Below, in pieces: positions 1-6,496 of a DNA stretch of 7,195 nt. The stretch spans positions 1 to 7,195 of the forward strand of contig PMKB01000300.1 in NCBI GenBank assembly GCA_003157595.1, given 5' to 3'. The stretch comes from Solirubrobacterales bacterium. GTDB lineage: Bacteria > Actinomycetota > Thermoleophilia > Solirubrobacterales > Solirubrobacteraceae. How positions within the stretch are numbered: position 1 is the first letter of the stretch; every line of letters begins with the position of its first letter. The notes under the pieces were generated by a model. That model did no database searches. It was given only the letters and a program-made list of their open reading frames with translations, and was not told the origin of the DNA. Both the position numbers and the translations under genes were made by a program.

Positions 1-483
1 TGGGCGGGCGTGCCGTTCTATCTGCGCACCGGCAAGCGGCTCGCACGCAAGGTCACCGAGATCGCTGTGACGCTGCGGCCGGTGCCCCACCTGGCCTTCG
101 AGCAGGACGGCTCGCTCGGCGTGCGGCCCAACCAGCTCGTGATGACGATCCAGCCCAACGAGGGCGTGTCGCTGTCGCTCGGCGCGAAGATCCCGGGGAC
201 GCGTATGCGGATCCGCCCCGTCAACATGGAGTTCCTCTACGGCACGGCTTTCCTGTCGCAGTCGCCGGAGGCCTACGAGCGCCTGATCCTCGATGCCATG
301 CGCGGCGAAGCGACGCTGTTCACACGCAACGACGAGGTCGAGGCGCAGTGGCGGATCTGCGATCCGGTCGTCTCGGCCTGGTCGGCAAACGCCGTGGCGC
401 TGCCGCAGTACGCCGCCGGCACGCAGGGCCCGGCGGAGGCCGACCGGCTGCTGCTCGACGGCCACCAGTGGCGGGCCATCTGA
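1..483 (+). CDS. zwf: Glucose-6-phosphate 1-dehydrogenase, C-terminal part (5' end outside window)
   Basis: This is the last 160 residues of glucose-6-phosphate dehydrogenase, read in frame from base 1. The enzyme oxidises glucose-6-phosphate to 6-phosphogluconolactone, making NADPH in the first step of the cytosolic oxidative pentose-phosphate pathway. The family is recognised from the C-terminal domain: VPFYLRTGKRL at the very start, IQPNEGVSLSLGAKIPG in the middle, and the conserved run PEAYERLILDAMRGEATLF followed by TRNDEVEAQWRICDPV. Full-length enzymes have about 490-510 residues, so roughly two thirds, including the Rossmann nucleotide-binding site and the catalytic His region, lie upstream of the window. 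The gene is intact as far as visible and ends at TGA 481-483. It is followed after 60 bases by opcA, the usual actinobacterial order. Identification is very secure; the cofactor preference cannot be judged from this part. Confidence 0.96.
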   Translation, partial: WAGVPFYLRTGKRLARKVTEIAVTLRPVPHLAFEQDGSLGVRPNQLVMTIQPNEGVSLSLGAKIPGTRMRIRPVNMEFLYGTAFLSQSPEAYERLILDAMRGEATLFTRNDEVEAQWRICDPVVSAWSANAVALPQYAAGTQGPAEADRLLLDGHQWRAI

Positions 484-532
484 GTGTTGGCATGCGCGGC
501 CGCAGGCACTCACCCTCTGGGCGCCGCGGGCT

Positions 533-537
533 GAGGA
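533..537 (+). promoter_or_regulatory. Ribosome binding site of opcA
   Basis: GAGGA lies six bases before the GTG at 544. This decides the opcA start: an in-frame TGA at 532-534 rules out anything further upstream, and the GTG is the first start codon after that stop. Confidence 0.65.
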
Positions 538-543
538 CGCACG

Positions 544-1596
544 GTGCCCGCTGTCAACGACACCGTCTGGGCCGCTGAGAACACCACGCCGCCGGCGATC
601 GAGGCGGCTCTGCGCGAGCTGTTGATCGAGCGTCACAACGAGAGCGACGGCTACGTGCCCGCGCGCGTGCTGAACCTGATCTGCATCGTCGATCGGCAAT
701 GGAGCGGCGAGATCGCGAACCGCCTGCGCCGCGTGGGGCGCTACCACGCCTCGCGCACGATCGTCTGCGCCGTCAGCGAGGGGCGGCGAACGATCGACGC
801 CGTGGCGACGATCGCGGCGGACGCCACGCCGCTGGAAGGCCAGCACGTGCTGACCCACGAGACCGTGATCCTCGACATCGGGCCGGGGCACCTCGAGCAC
901 CTCGACACGATCATCGACCCGCTGGTGATCACCGACCTGACGACGGTCGTCTGGTCCCCGCACGGGCACTGGCAGGCGGTGGAGGCCCTGCGCGGCCTTT
1001 CGCAGTGCGTGCTGCTGGACTCCGTCGAGGACCCGGATGTCGCCGGCGCGCTGCGGCGCGCCCAGGCGCTCTTGGCGCAGCGCTACGTCGTCGATCTCGC
1101 CTGGCTGCGCTCGACGCCGTGGCGCGAGCGGATCGCGGCGCTCTTCGACCAGCCGACGCGGCGTCCCCAGCTCGCCGAGATCGCCGCGATCCAGATCCGC
1201 AACGTCGCCGAGTCCGGGGCTGCCGCCCTGCTCTTGTGCGGCTGGCTGACCTCGCGCCTGGGCTGGCCGCACGGGCAGCTCACCCGCGACGGACACGGCC
1301 GCGCGACCGGGGCGATGGGCGAGGTCGCGGTGACGCTCGAGTCGGTCCTACTGGACGTGCCGGGGCTCGGCGGGATCACGATTCGCTTCCACGACGGCAG
1401 CGAGCTCTCGCTCGACCGCGGCCCCGGCGGGCTGAGGAGCACCAGACGCGACGCCCAGGGGGGCGAGCGGCGCCGGCGGCTGCTCGGCGCCTCGCGCGGT
1501 GAGGGCGGGATCCTCGGCGAAGGGATCCGCCAGTCGCTGCTGCGCGACCCCACCTACCGCGACGCGCTGGACGCCGCCGCCGGGATGCTCACGTGA
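544..1596 (+). CDS. opcA: Glucose-6-phosphate dehydrogenase assembly protein OpcA
   Basis: OpcA is the partner protein that assembles or allosterically activates glucose-6-phosphate dehydrogenase in cyanobacteria and actinobacteria; it has no known catalytic activity. The 350-residue length fits the family. Recognisable blocks are RVLNLICIVD (residues 41-50), YHASRTIV (67-74), the central segment around DLTTVVWSP, and a C-terminal part with GILGEGIRQSLLRDPTY that resembles the end of other OpcA proteins. An Arg-rich stretch at roughly residues 300-315 (TRRDAQ...ERRRRLL) links the last beta-rich part to this C-terminal helix. The GTG start at 544 has a good Shine-Dalgarno, and no earlier start is possible after the in-frame stop. 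The gene sits between zwf and pgl, and its end overlaps the pgl start by four bases (GTGA, 1593-1596), so it is clearly part of the pentose-phosphate operon. Identification rests on motifs plus context and is strong. Confidence 0.92.
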   Translation: MPAVNDTVWAAENTTPPAIEAALRELLIERHNESDGYVPARVLNLICIVDRQWSGEIANRLRRVGRYHASRTIVCAVSEGRRTIDAVATIAADATPLEGQHVLTHETVILDIGPGHLEHLDTIIDPLVITDLTTVVWSPHGHWQAVEALRGLSQCVLLDSVEDPDVAGALRRAQALLAQRYVVDLAWLRSTPWRERIAALFDQPTRRPQLAEIAAIQIRNVAESGAAALLLCGWLTSRLGWPHGQLTRDGHGRATGAMGEVAVTLESVLLDVPGLGGITIRFHDGSELSLDRGPGGLRSTRRDAQGGERRRRLLGASRGEGGILGEGIRQSLLRDPTYRDALDAAAGMLT

Positions 1597-2315
1597 GCGC
1601 CCCGACCGTGATCCGGGCCGCCGATGGCGCGGCGGTGGCGGCGCGCGCGGCGGCGCTCATCGGCGAGCTGCTGAGCGCGACGCTGGTCGCGCGCGGGAGG
1701 GCTCACCTCGCGCTGGCCGGTGGCACCACGCCGGCCGGTGCCTACGCACAGCTGGCGCTGACCGACTGGAGCGCGGTCGAGCTGTGGTTCGGAGATGAAC
1801 GCTGCGTCGGCCCCGACGATCCCGAGTCGAACTACCGGATGGTGGCCGACACCCTGCTCGGACACGCCGGCGCGGCGCTCGTGCACCGGATCGAGGGGGA
1901 GCTGGGAGCAGAGCGAGCGGCCGCCGCCTACGAGCTTGAGCTGCGGGAGCGCGTAAGCGACGACGGCGACGATCTGCCGGTGCTCGACGTCGTGCTGCTC
2001 GGCATCGGCGAGGACGGCCACACCGCGTCGCTGTTCCCGCACAACTCGGCGCTGGCGGTGCGCGGAGCGGCCGTCGTGGCGGTGCACGACGCCCCCAAGC
2101 CACCCCCCGATCGCGTCTCGCTGAGCCTCGAGGTTCTGCGCCGCGCGCGCGCCACGATCCTCTTGGCCGCCGGGCCGGGCAAGGCCGACGCGCTCGCCCG
2201 CGCGCTCGGACCAGCGGACCCGGCGGTCCCCTCCAGCCTGCTGGAGCGCGCCCACCTGACGGTGATCGCCGACAGCGCCGCGCTGGCCGGCCAAGCCGCC
2301 GGGCCGGGCCGCTGA
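1593..2315 (+). CDS. pgl: 6-phosphogluconolactonase
   Basis: This 240-residue protein hydrolyses 6-phosphogluconolactone to 6-phosphogluconate, the second step of the oxidative pentose-phosphate pathway, in the cytosol. It belongs to the glucosamine-6-phosphate isomerase/6-phosphogluconolactonase fold. The N-terminal phosphate-binding loop is LALAGGTTP (residues 39-47). FGDERCVGPDDPESNYRM (66-83) is a family hallmark, and the active-site block GIGEDGHTASLFP (137-149) carries the catalytic His143. The length matches the usual 230-260 residues. The start is the GTG at 1593, which overlaps the opcA stop (GTGA); only a weak GGGA-type ribosome site lies 5' of it, so translational coupling to opcA is likely. 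A histidine-phosphatase gene starts five bases after the stop. The GEDGHTASLFP form, together with zwf and opcA, excludes the isomerase NagB as the better reading. Confidence 0.95.
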   Translation: MSAPTVIRAADGAAVAARAAALIGELLSATLVARGRAHLALAGGTTPAGAYAQLALTDWSAVELWFGDERCVGPDDPESNYRMVADTLLGHAGAALVHRIEGELGAERAAAAYELELRERVSDDGDDLPVLDVVLLGIGEDGHTASLFPHNSALAVRGAAVVAVHDAPKPPPDRVSLSLEVLRRARATILLAAGPGKADALARALGPADPAVPSSLLERAHLTVIADSAALAGQAAGPGR

Positions 2316-2320
2316 GCGCG

Positions 2321-2863
2321 ATGTTGGTGATCGTCCGCCACGCCGACACCGACTGGACGGTGAGCGGCCAGCACACGGGCCGCACCGACGTCCCGCTCAA
2401 CGCCGCCGGGCGGGCCAGGGCGCTCACGCTGCGCGAGCCGCTCGCGCAGTGGACCTTCGCCGCTGTTTGGAGCAGCCCGCTGTCGCGCGCCACCGAGACG
2501 GCCGCGCTGGCCGGCTTTGCCCCGGTGGAGCTCGACGATCTGCTCGAGTGGAACTACGGCGACTTCGACGGCCTGACGAGGGAGCAGATCCGCGAGCGCC
2601 GGCCCGACTGGGATCTTTGGCGCGACGGCTGTCCCGGCGGCGAGCAGGCTGCCGACGTCGCCCGCCGCGCCGATGCGCTGCTCGCTGCGCTGCCGCCGGC
2701 GGGCGACGTCCTGGTCTTCTCGCACGGGCACATGCTGCGCGTCCTGACGGCGCGCTGGCTCGGCCTGGCGGCCGTCGACGGCGCGCTGTTCCCGCTGACG
2801 CCGGGCGCCATCGGGACGCTCGATCACGAGCAGGGTCGTCGCGTGCTGCGCAGCTGGATGTAA
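2321..2863 (+). CDS. Histidine phosphatase superfamily protein (phosphoglycerate mutase-like)
   Basis: This 180-residue protein belongs to the histidine phosphatase (RHG) superfamily, which transfers phosphate through a phospho-histidine. The active-site set is present: R6-H7 in VIVRHADTDW (the RHG position reads RHA), R56 in SSPLSRATETA, E76 in LEWNYGDFDG as the likely acid/base, and H135 in FSHGHMLRVL. Small members of this size are usually phosphatases rather than true glycolytic mutases, which are longer. The substrate cannot be read from the sequence. The ATG lies only five bases after the pgl stop and has no clear ribosome site, so the gene is probably co-translated with pgl as the fourth member of the zwf-opcA-pgl operon. 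A sugar-phosphate substrate is therefore an attractive inference, but CobC-like or broad-specificity phosphatase activity is equally possible. Confidence 0.88.
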   Translation: MLVIVRHADTDWTVSGQHTGRTDVPLNAAGRARALTLREPLAQWTFAAVWSSPLSRATETAALAGFAPVELDDLLEWNYGDFDGLTREQIRERRPDWDLWRDGCPGGEQAADVARRADALLAALPPAGDVLVFSHGHMLRVLTARWLGLAAVDGALFPLTPGAIGTLDHEQGRRVLRSWM

Positions 2864-2879
2864 CGCTTTCGCCGCTGGC

Positions 2880-2885
2880 TAGACT
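2880..2885 (+). promoter_or_regulatory. Candidate promoter -10 box before egtB
   Basis: TAGACT fits the actinobacterial TANNNT -10 consensus and sits in the only 33-base gap between the phosphatase gene and egtB. A weak -35 candidate, TGGATG at 2855-2860, is 19 bases upstream. If this box is used, transcription would begin near 2891-2893, only about five bases before the egtB ATG, giving a nearly leaderless mRNA. The call rests on one motif and its position. Confidence 0.42.
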
Positions 2886-2896
2886 GCCGGGAGCGT

Positions 2897-4177
2897 ATGG
2901 CCGTCCTCGAGAACACCCGCCTGCAGGAGGCGCGGGCGCAGACGCTCGCGCTGGTTGAAGGGATTTCCGACGCCGATCTCGAGCGCGTCCATTCGCCGTT
3001 GATGAGCCCGCTGGTCTGGGACCTCGGCCACATCGCGACCTTCGAGGATCTCTGGCTCGCCCACCGGCTCGGCGGGCTGCCGTTGTTGCGGGCCGATCTG
3101 CTCGAGGTCTACGACGCCTTCGAGACGCCGCGGGCCAAGCGCGGCGAGCTCCCCTACCTGCGTCGCGAGCAGGCGACGCGCTACCTGCACGCGGTGCGCG
3201 AGCGCGTCGAGCGCCTGCGCCTCGGCGACGAGGAGCCGCTCGCCGAACTCGTGGTCCGCCACGAGCGCCAGCACGCGGAGACGATGCTGCAGACGCTCGC
3301 ACTGGCCGCGCTGCCCGACTGGTGCCCGGGCGGCGTGCTCGCCGCGGCCGAGGAGCCGGCGACCGCCGCCGCCGCCGAGCTGGCGGCGTGCAGCGGCCTC
3401 GAGCTGATCGAGCTGCCCGCCACGAGCTTCCCGCTGGGCGCCGCCGGCGGCCGCTTCGCCTACGACAACGAGCTAGCTGTGCATCAGGTAGAGGTTGAGG
3501 CCTTCGCGATCGGCAGGGTTCCCGTGACGAATCGCGACTGGCTTGAGTTCATCGAGGACGGCGGTTACGAGCTAGCCGAGTGGTGGTCGCCACAGGGGTG
3601 GGAGTGGCGCCTACGCGAGAACGCGCGGCGCCCGCTTCACTGGCTCGAGGACGGACGCGAGCAGCGTCTGCGGGGCATCGAGGAGCTCGACCTCGAGCGC
3701 CCCGTGATCCACGTCTGCTGCCACGAGGCCGACGCATTCGTCCGCGCCCGGGGGCTGCGGCTGCCGAGCGAAGCCGAATGGGAGCTGGCCGCGACCTTCG
3801 ATCACTCGGCCGGGGTCAAGCGAGCCTGGCCGTGGGGCGAGCACGGCCCGGGCGCGCAGGAGGCCAACCTGATCGAGTCCGGGAACTTCGCCCCGCTCCC
3901 CGTCGGCGCGCTCGGAGCGGGCGCGGCGCCGTGCGGCGCGCTCGGCATGATCGGCGAGGTGTGGGAGTGGACGGCGAGCGAGTTCGGCGGCTACCCGGGC
4001 TTTCGCGCCAACCCCTACCGCGAGTACTCAGAGGTCTTCTTCGGCGGCGGCTACCGGGTGCTGCGCGGTGGCTCCTTCGCAACCTCGGCGCTGGTGGCCA
4101 CATCGACCTTCCGCAACTGGGACCTTCCGAGCCGCCGACAGATCTTCGCCGGCCTGCGCGTGGCGGCCGACGCGTGA
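2897..4177 (+). CDS. egtB: Ergothioneine biosynthesis protein EgtB (hercynine-dependent sulfoxide synthase)
   Basis: EgtB is a mononuclear non-heme iron enzyme. It uses O2 to join the sulfur of gamma-glutamylcysteine (or cysteine in some types) to the imidazole of hercynine, giving a sulfoxide on the way to ergothioneine. The 426 residues show the expected two-domain layout. An N-terminal DinB-like four-helix domain has His45 (WDLGHIATFEDLW) and the HX3HXE motif (H122, H126, E128), which supply the three iron-binding histidines. A C-terminal FGE-sulfatase-like domain starts near residue 168 and contains RLPSEAEWELA, VWEWTASEF, YPGF (Y366) and YRVLRGGSF, ending in FRNWDLPSRRQIFAGLR. GGGAG-like bases (GGGAG, 2889-2893) lie unusually close, three bases before the ATG, but no other in-frame start exists after the upstream TAA. 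No C-terminal methyltransferase is present, which argues against OvoA. The selenoneine homologue SenA is unlikely because no senB or senC gene is adjacent and egtD overlaps the gene end by GTGA. Confidence 0.93.
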   Translation: MAVLENTRLQEARAQTLALVEGISDADLERVHSPLMSPLVWDLGHIATFEDLWLAHRLGGLPLLRADLLEVYDAFETPRAKRGELPYLRREQATRYLHAVRERVERLRLGDEEPLAELVVRHERQHAETMLQTLALAALPDWCPGGVLAAAEEPATAAAAELAACSGLELIELPATSFPLGAAGGRFAYDNELAVHQVEVEAFAIGRVPVTNRDWLEFIEDGGYELAEWWSPQGWEWRLRENARRPLHWLEDGREQRLRGIEELDLERPVIHVCCHEADAFVRARGLRLPSEAEWELAATFDHSAGVKRAWPWGEHGPGAQEANLIESGNFAPLPVGALGAGAAPCGALGMIGEVWEWTASEFGGYPGFRANPYREYSEVFFGGGYRVLRGGSFATSALVATSTFRNWDLPSRRQIFAGLRVAADA

Positions 4178-5175
4178 ACACGCGGGCGATCCGCCGTGGC
4201 GGGCAGCTGACGCTCGAGAACGCGCTCGGGCCCGGCGGCGCCCGCACGCTTGCCGACGACGCCCGCCACGGCCTCACGCGCACGCTCAAGCAGCTGCCGC
4301 CTAAGCACCTCTACGACACCCGCGGCGCGGCGCTGTTTGACCGCATCTGCGAGCTGCCCGAGTACTACCCGACGCGCACCGAGCGCGCGATCCTCGAACG
4401 CGTCGCCGACGAGCTGATCGCGGCGACCGGCGCCGGCGAACTGGTCGAGCTGGGCTCGGGCAGCGCCGCCAAGACGCGCCTGCTGCTGGATGCGATGGCG
4501 GCCGCCGGCACGCTGCAGCGCTTCGTCGCCGTCGATGTCACCGAAGCGGTCGTGCGCAACGGGGCCGCCGCGCTGACGCGCGAATACCCGGGAATGCACG
4601 TCCACGGTCTGATCGGCGACTTCGAGCGCCATCTCGACCGCCTGCCGGCGGCGCGCGGTCCACGCCTGGTCGCGTTCCTCGGCGGGACGATCGGCAATTT
4701 CGACCCCGCCGCCCGCGGGCACTTCCTGCGCAACATCGCCGGGCTGCTGGGCGAGGATGACCATCTGCTGCTCGGCACCGACCTGGTCAAGGACCGCGCG
4801 ACGCTCGAAGCCGCCTACGACGACGCCGAAGGCGTGACCGCCGAGTTCAACCGCAACGTTCTGCACGTCCTCAACCGCGAGCTCGGGGCCAACTTCGACC
4901 CGTCCGGCTTCCATCATGTGGCCGCCTTCGACACCGAGAACGAGTGGATCGAGATGCGCCTGCGCGCACGCGAGGCCCAGGAGGTGGCGCTGCCGGCGAT
5001 CGGCTTGACGGTGCGGTTCGCGGCCGGCGAGGAGATGCGCACGGAGATCAGCGCGAAGTTCACCCGCAAGCGGGTCGCAGCGGAGCTTGCCGCAGCCGGC
5101 CTGAAGCTGGCCGCCTGGCACACCGATGCGAACGAGTGGTTTGCGCTCTCGCTCGCGAGCCGCGCCGGCAGCTGA
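4174..5175 (+). CDS. egtD: L-histidine N-alpha-methyltransferase EgtD
   Basis: EgtD transfers three methyl groups from S-adenosylmethionine to the alpha-amino group of histidine, making hercynine, the substrate of EgtB. The 333-residue length fits the family. Visible elements are KHLYDTRGAALFDRICELPEYYPTRTE (split: Y47 in KHLYDTRG, Y64 in LPEYYPTRTE), SAM-binding motif I ELGSGSAAKT (92-101), GGTIGNF with N175, Y215 in EAAYDDAEG, and TEISAKF with E291 and S293. From memory, the Mycobacterium smegmatis histidine-site residues are Y39, Y56, N166, Y206, E282 and S284; all are matched here at a constant offset of 8-9, so the substrate pocket looks complete. An open frame continues far upstream inside egtB, but homology begins only at the GTG at 4174, which overlaps the egtB stop. 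No strong ribosome site is visible, consistent with translational coupling. Confidence 0.95.
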   Translation: MNTRAIRRGGQLTLENALGPGGARTLADDARHGLTRTLKQLPPKHLYDTRGAALFDRICELPEYYPTRTERAILERVADELIAATGAGELVELGSGSAAKTRLLLDAMAAAGTLQRFVAVDVTEAVVRNGAAALTREYPGMHVHGLIGDFERHLDRLPAARGPRLVAFLGGTIGNFDPAARGHFLRNIAGLLGEDDHLLLGTDLVKDRATLEAAYDDAEGVTAEFNRNVLHVLNRELGANFDPSGFHHVAAFDTENEWIEMRLRAREAQEVALPAIGLTVRFAAGEEMRTEISAKFTRKRVAAELAAAGLKLAAWHTDANEWFALSLASRAGS

Positions 5176-5198
5176 GCGGCGCCCGGCTGCTGCGGCGC
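5162..5198. terminator. Bulged GC hairpin at the egtD/thiolase convergent junction
   Basis: GCGCCG-GCAGC (5162-5172) can pair with GCTGC (5186-5190) and CGGCGC (5193-5198). This gives eleven base pairs with a 2-base bulge (TG, 5191-5192) and a 13-base loop. It spans the egtD stop codon and fills most of the 33-base space to the oppositely oriented thiolase stop at 5209-5211. No T-run follows on either strand, so it is not a classical intrinsic terminator. It could still stop or stabilise converging transcripts. In such GC-rich DNA a chance hairpin is possible. Confidence 0.33.
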
Positions 5199-5208
5199 CC
5201 GTGGTCGG

Positions 5209-6408
5209 CTAGATCCGCTCCACCAGCATCGCCTGTCCCATCCCTCCGGCGACGCACATCGCCTCGATGCCGAGCCGCCCGCCGGTCGTCTCGAGGCCGT
5301 TCAGCAGTGTCGCCATGATCCGCGCCCCGGTCATGCCGAACGGGTGGCCGAGGGCGATCGCGCCGCCGAACGGGTTGAGCTGGGACTCGGTGATGCCGAG
5401 CTCGCGCATGCACGGCACGACCTGCGCGGCGAAGGCCTCGTTGATCTCGACGATGTCGATCTCCTCAATCGAGCGCCCGGTCGCCTCAAGCAGTCTGCGA
5501 ATCGCCGGGATCGGGCCGACACCCATGTATTCGGGCTCCACGGCCGCGACGCTCGAGGCGAGAATCCGCGCGCGCGGCGTGAGCCCCAGCTGCTCGGCGC
5601 GCGCGGCGCTCATCACGAGCACCGCAGCGGCGCCGTCGTTGAGCGGACACGAGTTGCCCGCCGTCACCGTGCCGTCCGGCTTGAAGACCGGCTTCAGCGC
5701 GCCGAGCACCTCCATCGTCGTTCCGGGCCGCGGACCGTCGTCGGCCGCCACGACCGTCTCCGGCAGCTCGCGCGTGCCGCCGTCGCCGTCATCCTCGAGG
5801 TGGCCCGGCACCGTCACGCTGACGATCTCGCGGTCGAAATGACCCGACTGGAGCGCGCCGACCGCACGCGCCTGCGAGAGCACGGCCCAGCGGTCCTGCT
5901 CCTCGCGCGAAACCTCGTAGCGCTCGGCCACGTTCTCGGCAGTGAGCCCCATCGGGATGTAGACATCGCAGAGCGAGCCGTTCGAGCCGTCGAGCTTCGG
6001 GTTCAGGTTCGAGTAGTCGGGCGCCGCCCCGAACCCCGCGCGAGACACCGACTCGACACCCGCGGCGACGTACTGGTCTCCCTCGCCGGCCGCGATCGCA
6101 TGAAACGCCATTCGCAGCGTCTGCAGCGAGGACGCGCAGAAGCGGTTCACCGTGCAGCCCGGGACGCGCTCGTCCATGCCGGCGAGTAGCAGCGCGTTGC
6201 GGCCGACGTTGTAGCCCTGCTCGCCGGTCCCCGACGCGGCACCCATCATCACGTCGTCGGTCGCGCCGAAGTCGACCTGCGGGTTTCGCTCGATCAGCGC
6301 GCGCAGCGCGACGGCCGCGAGGTCGTCCGCGCGCACCGCGCGCAACGAGCCCTTCAGCGCACGCCCGATCGGCGTGCGAACCGCATCGACGATCACCGCC
6401 TCGCCCAT
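5209..6408 (-). CDS. Thiolase family protein, acetyl-CoA C-acyltransferase
   Basis: This is a 399-residue thiolase that cleaves 3-ketoacyl-CoA with CoA (the last step of beta-oxidation) or catalyses the reverse condensation of two acetyl-CoA. All catalytic elements are present: nucleophile Cys91 in VNRFCASSLQTLRMA, the NEAFAAQ motif, His355 in GGAIALGHPFGMTGAR, and the second Cys385 in MCVAGGMGQAMLVE. The usual CxGGG loop reads CVAGG, a common variant in FadA-type enzymes. AGNSCPLNDGAAAV marks the start of the C-terminal half. The frame extends 41 codons further upstream, but that part is Arg/Ala-rich and non-homologous. The ATG at 6408 begins MGEAVIVDAVRTPIG, a standard thiolase N-terminus, and is preceded by a strong ribosome site. 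An acyl-CoA dehydrogenase end lies upstream on the same strand, supporting a catabolic role. Whether it acts on fatty acids, sterol side chains or acetoacetyl-CoA cannot be decided here. Confidence 0.93.
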   Translation of the reverse strand: MGEAVIVDAVRTPIGRALKGSLRAVRADDLAAVALRALIERNPQVDFGATDDVMMGAASGTGEQGYNVGRNALLLAGMDERVPGCTVNRFCASSLQTLRMAFHAIAAGEGDQYVAAGVESVSRAGFGAAPDYSNLNPKLDGSNGSLCDVYIPMGLTAENVAERYEVSREEQDRWAVLSQARAVGALQSGHFDREIVSVTVPGHLEDDGDGGTRELPETVVAADDGPRPGTTMEVLGALKPVFKPDGTVTAGNSCPLNDGAAAVLVMSAARAEQLGLTPRARILASSVAAVEPEYMGVGPIPAIRRLLEATGRSIEEIDIVEINEAFAAQVVPCMRELGITESQLNPFGGAIALGHPFGMTGARIMATLLNGLETTGGRLGIEAMCVAGGMGQAMLVERI

Positions 6409-6414
6409 CACCGG

Positions 6415-6422
6415 CCTCCCCT
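6415..6422 (-). promoter_or_regulatory. Ribosome binding site of the thiolase gene
   Basis: On the minus strand AGGGGAGG lies six bases before the ATG at 6408. It is the strongest Shine-Dalgarno in the window and fixes the start at MGEAVIVD rather than at the longer open frame that runs back into the end of the metallopeptidase gene. Confidence 0.75.
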
Positions 6423-6496
6423 GGTTTCTGTGCTGCCGTTCTGGCCCCGCTGCACGCGGCGCCAACAGCGGTCCGGTCGGAGCTCGCCGCGCACGC

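Noticed and set aside
1554..2294. Open frame of 246 codons antisense to pgl
   Set aside because: It mirrors the codon structure of pgl, has a low-complexity Arg/Gly/His-rich translation and no family signature.
3460..3560. Local run of less GC-rich codons in egtB (GTA, CTA, GTT)
   Set aside because: The stretch is short, lies inside a continuous conserved domain, and shows no breakpoint or repeat that would suggest transfer or recombination.
3580..4173. Upstream in-frame extension of the egtD reading frame (about 198 extra codons)
   Set aside because: It lies wholly inside egtB in another frame, is dominated by Arg, Ala, Gly and Pro, and shows no EgtD homology. The GTG at 4174 overlapping the egtB stop is the natural start.
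4051..5121. Long open frame antisense to egtB/egtD (356 codons)
   Set aside because: Long antisense frames are expected in GC-rich coding DNA. No recognisable motif is present, and the sense strand encodes a clear EgtD with all active-site residues.
5344..6189. Plus-strand open frame of 281 codons across the thiolase gene
   Set aside because: It is a shadow of the thiolase coding strand, whose catalytic Cys, His and Cys motifs are all intact on the minus strand. The plus-strand product is rich in Arg, His and Ala without motifs.
6447..6471. Six-pair inverted repeat CCGCTG/CAGCGG in the 88-base gap after the metallopeptidase gene
   Set aside because: The stem is short, the loop is 13 bases, and no T-run follows on the minus strand. 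At this GC content such repeats are expected by chance.
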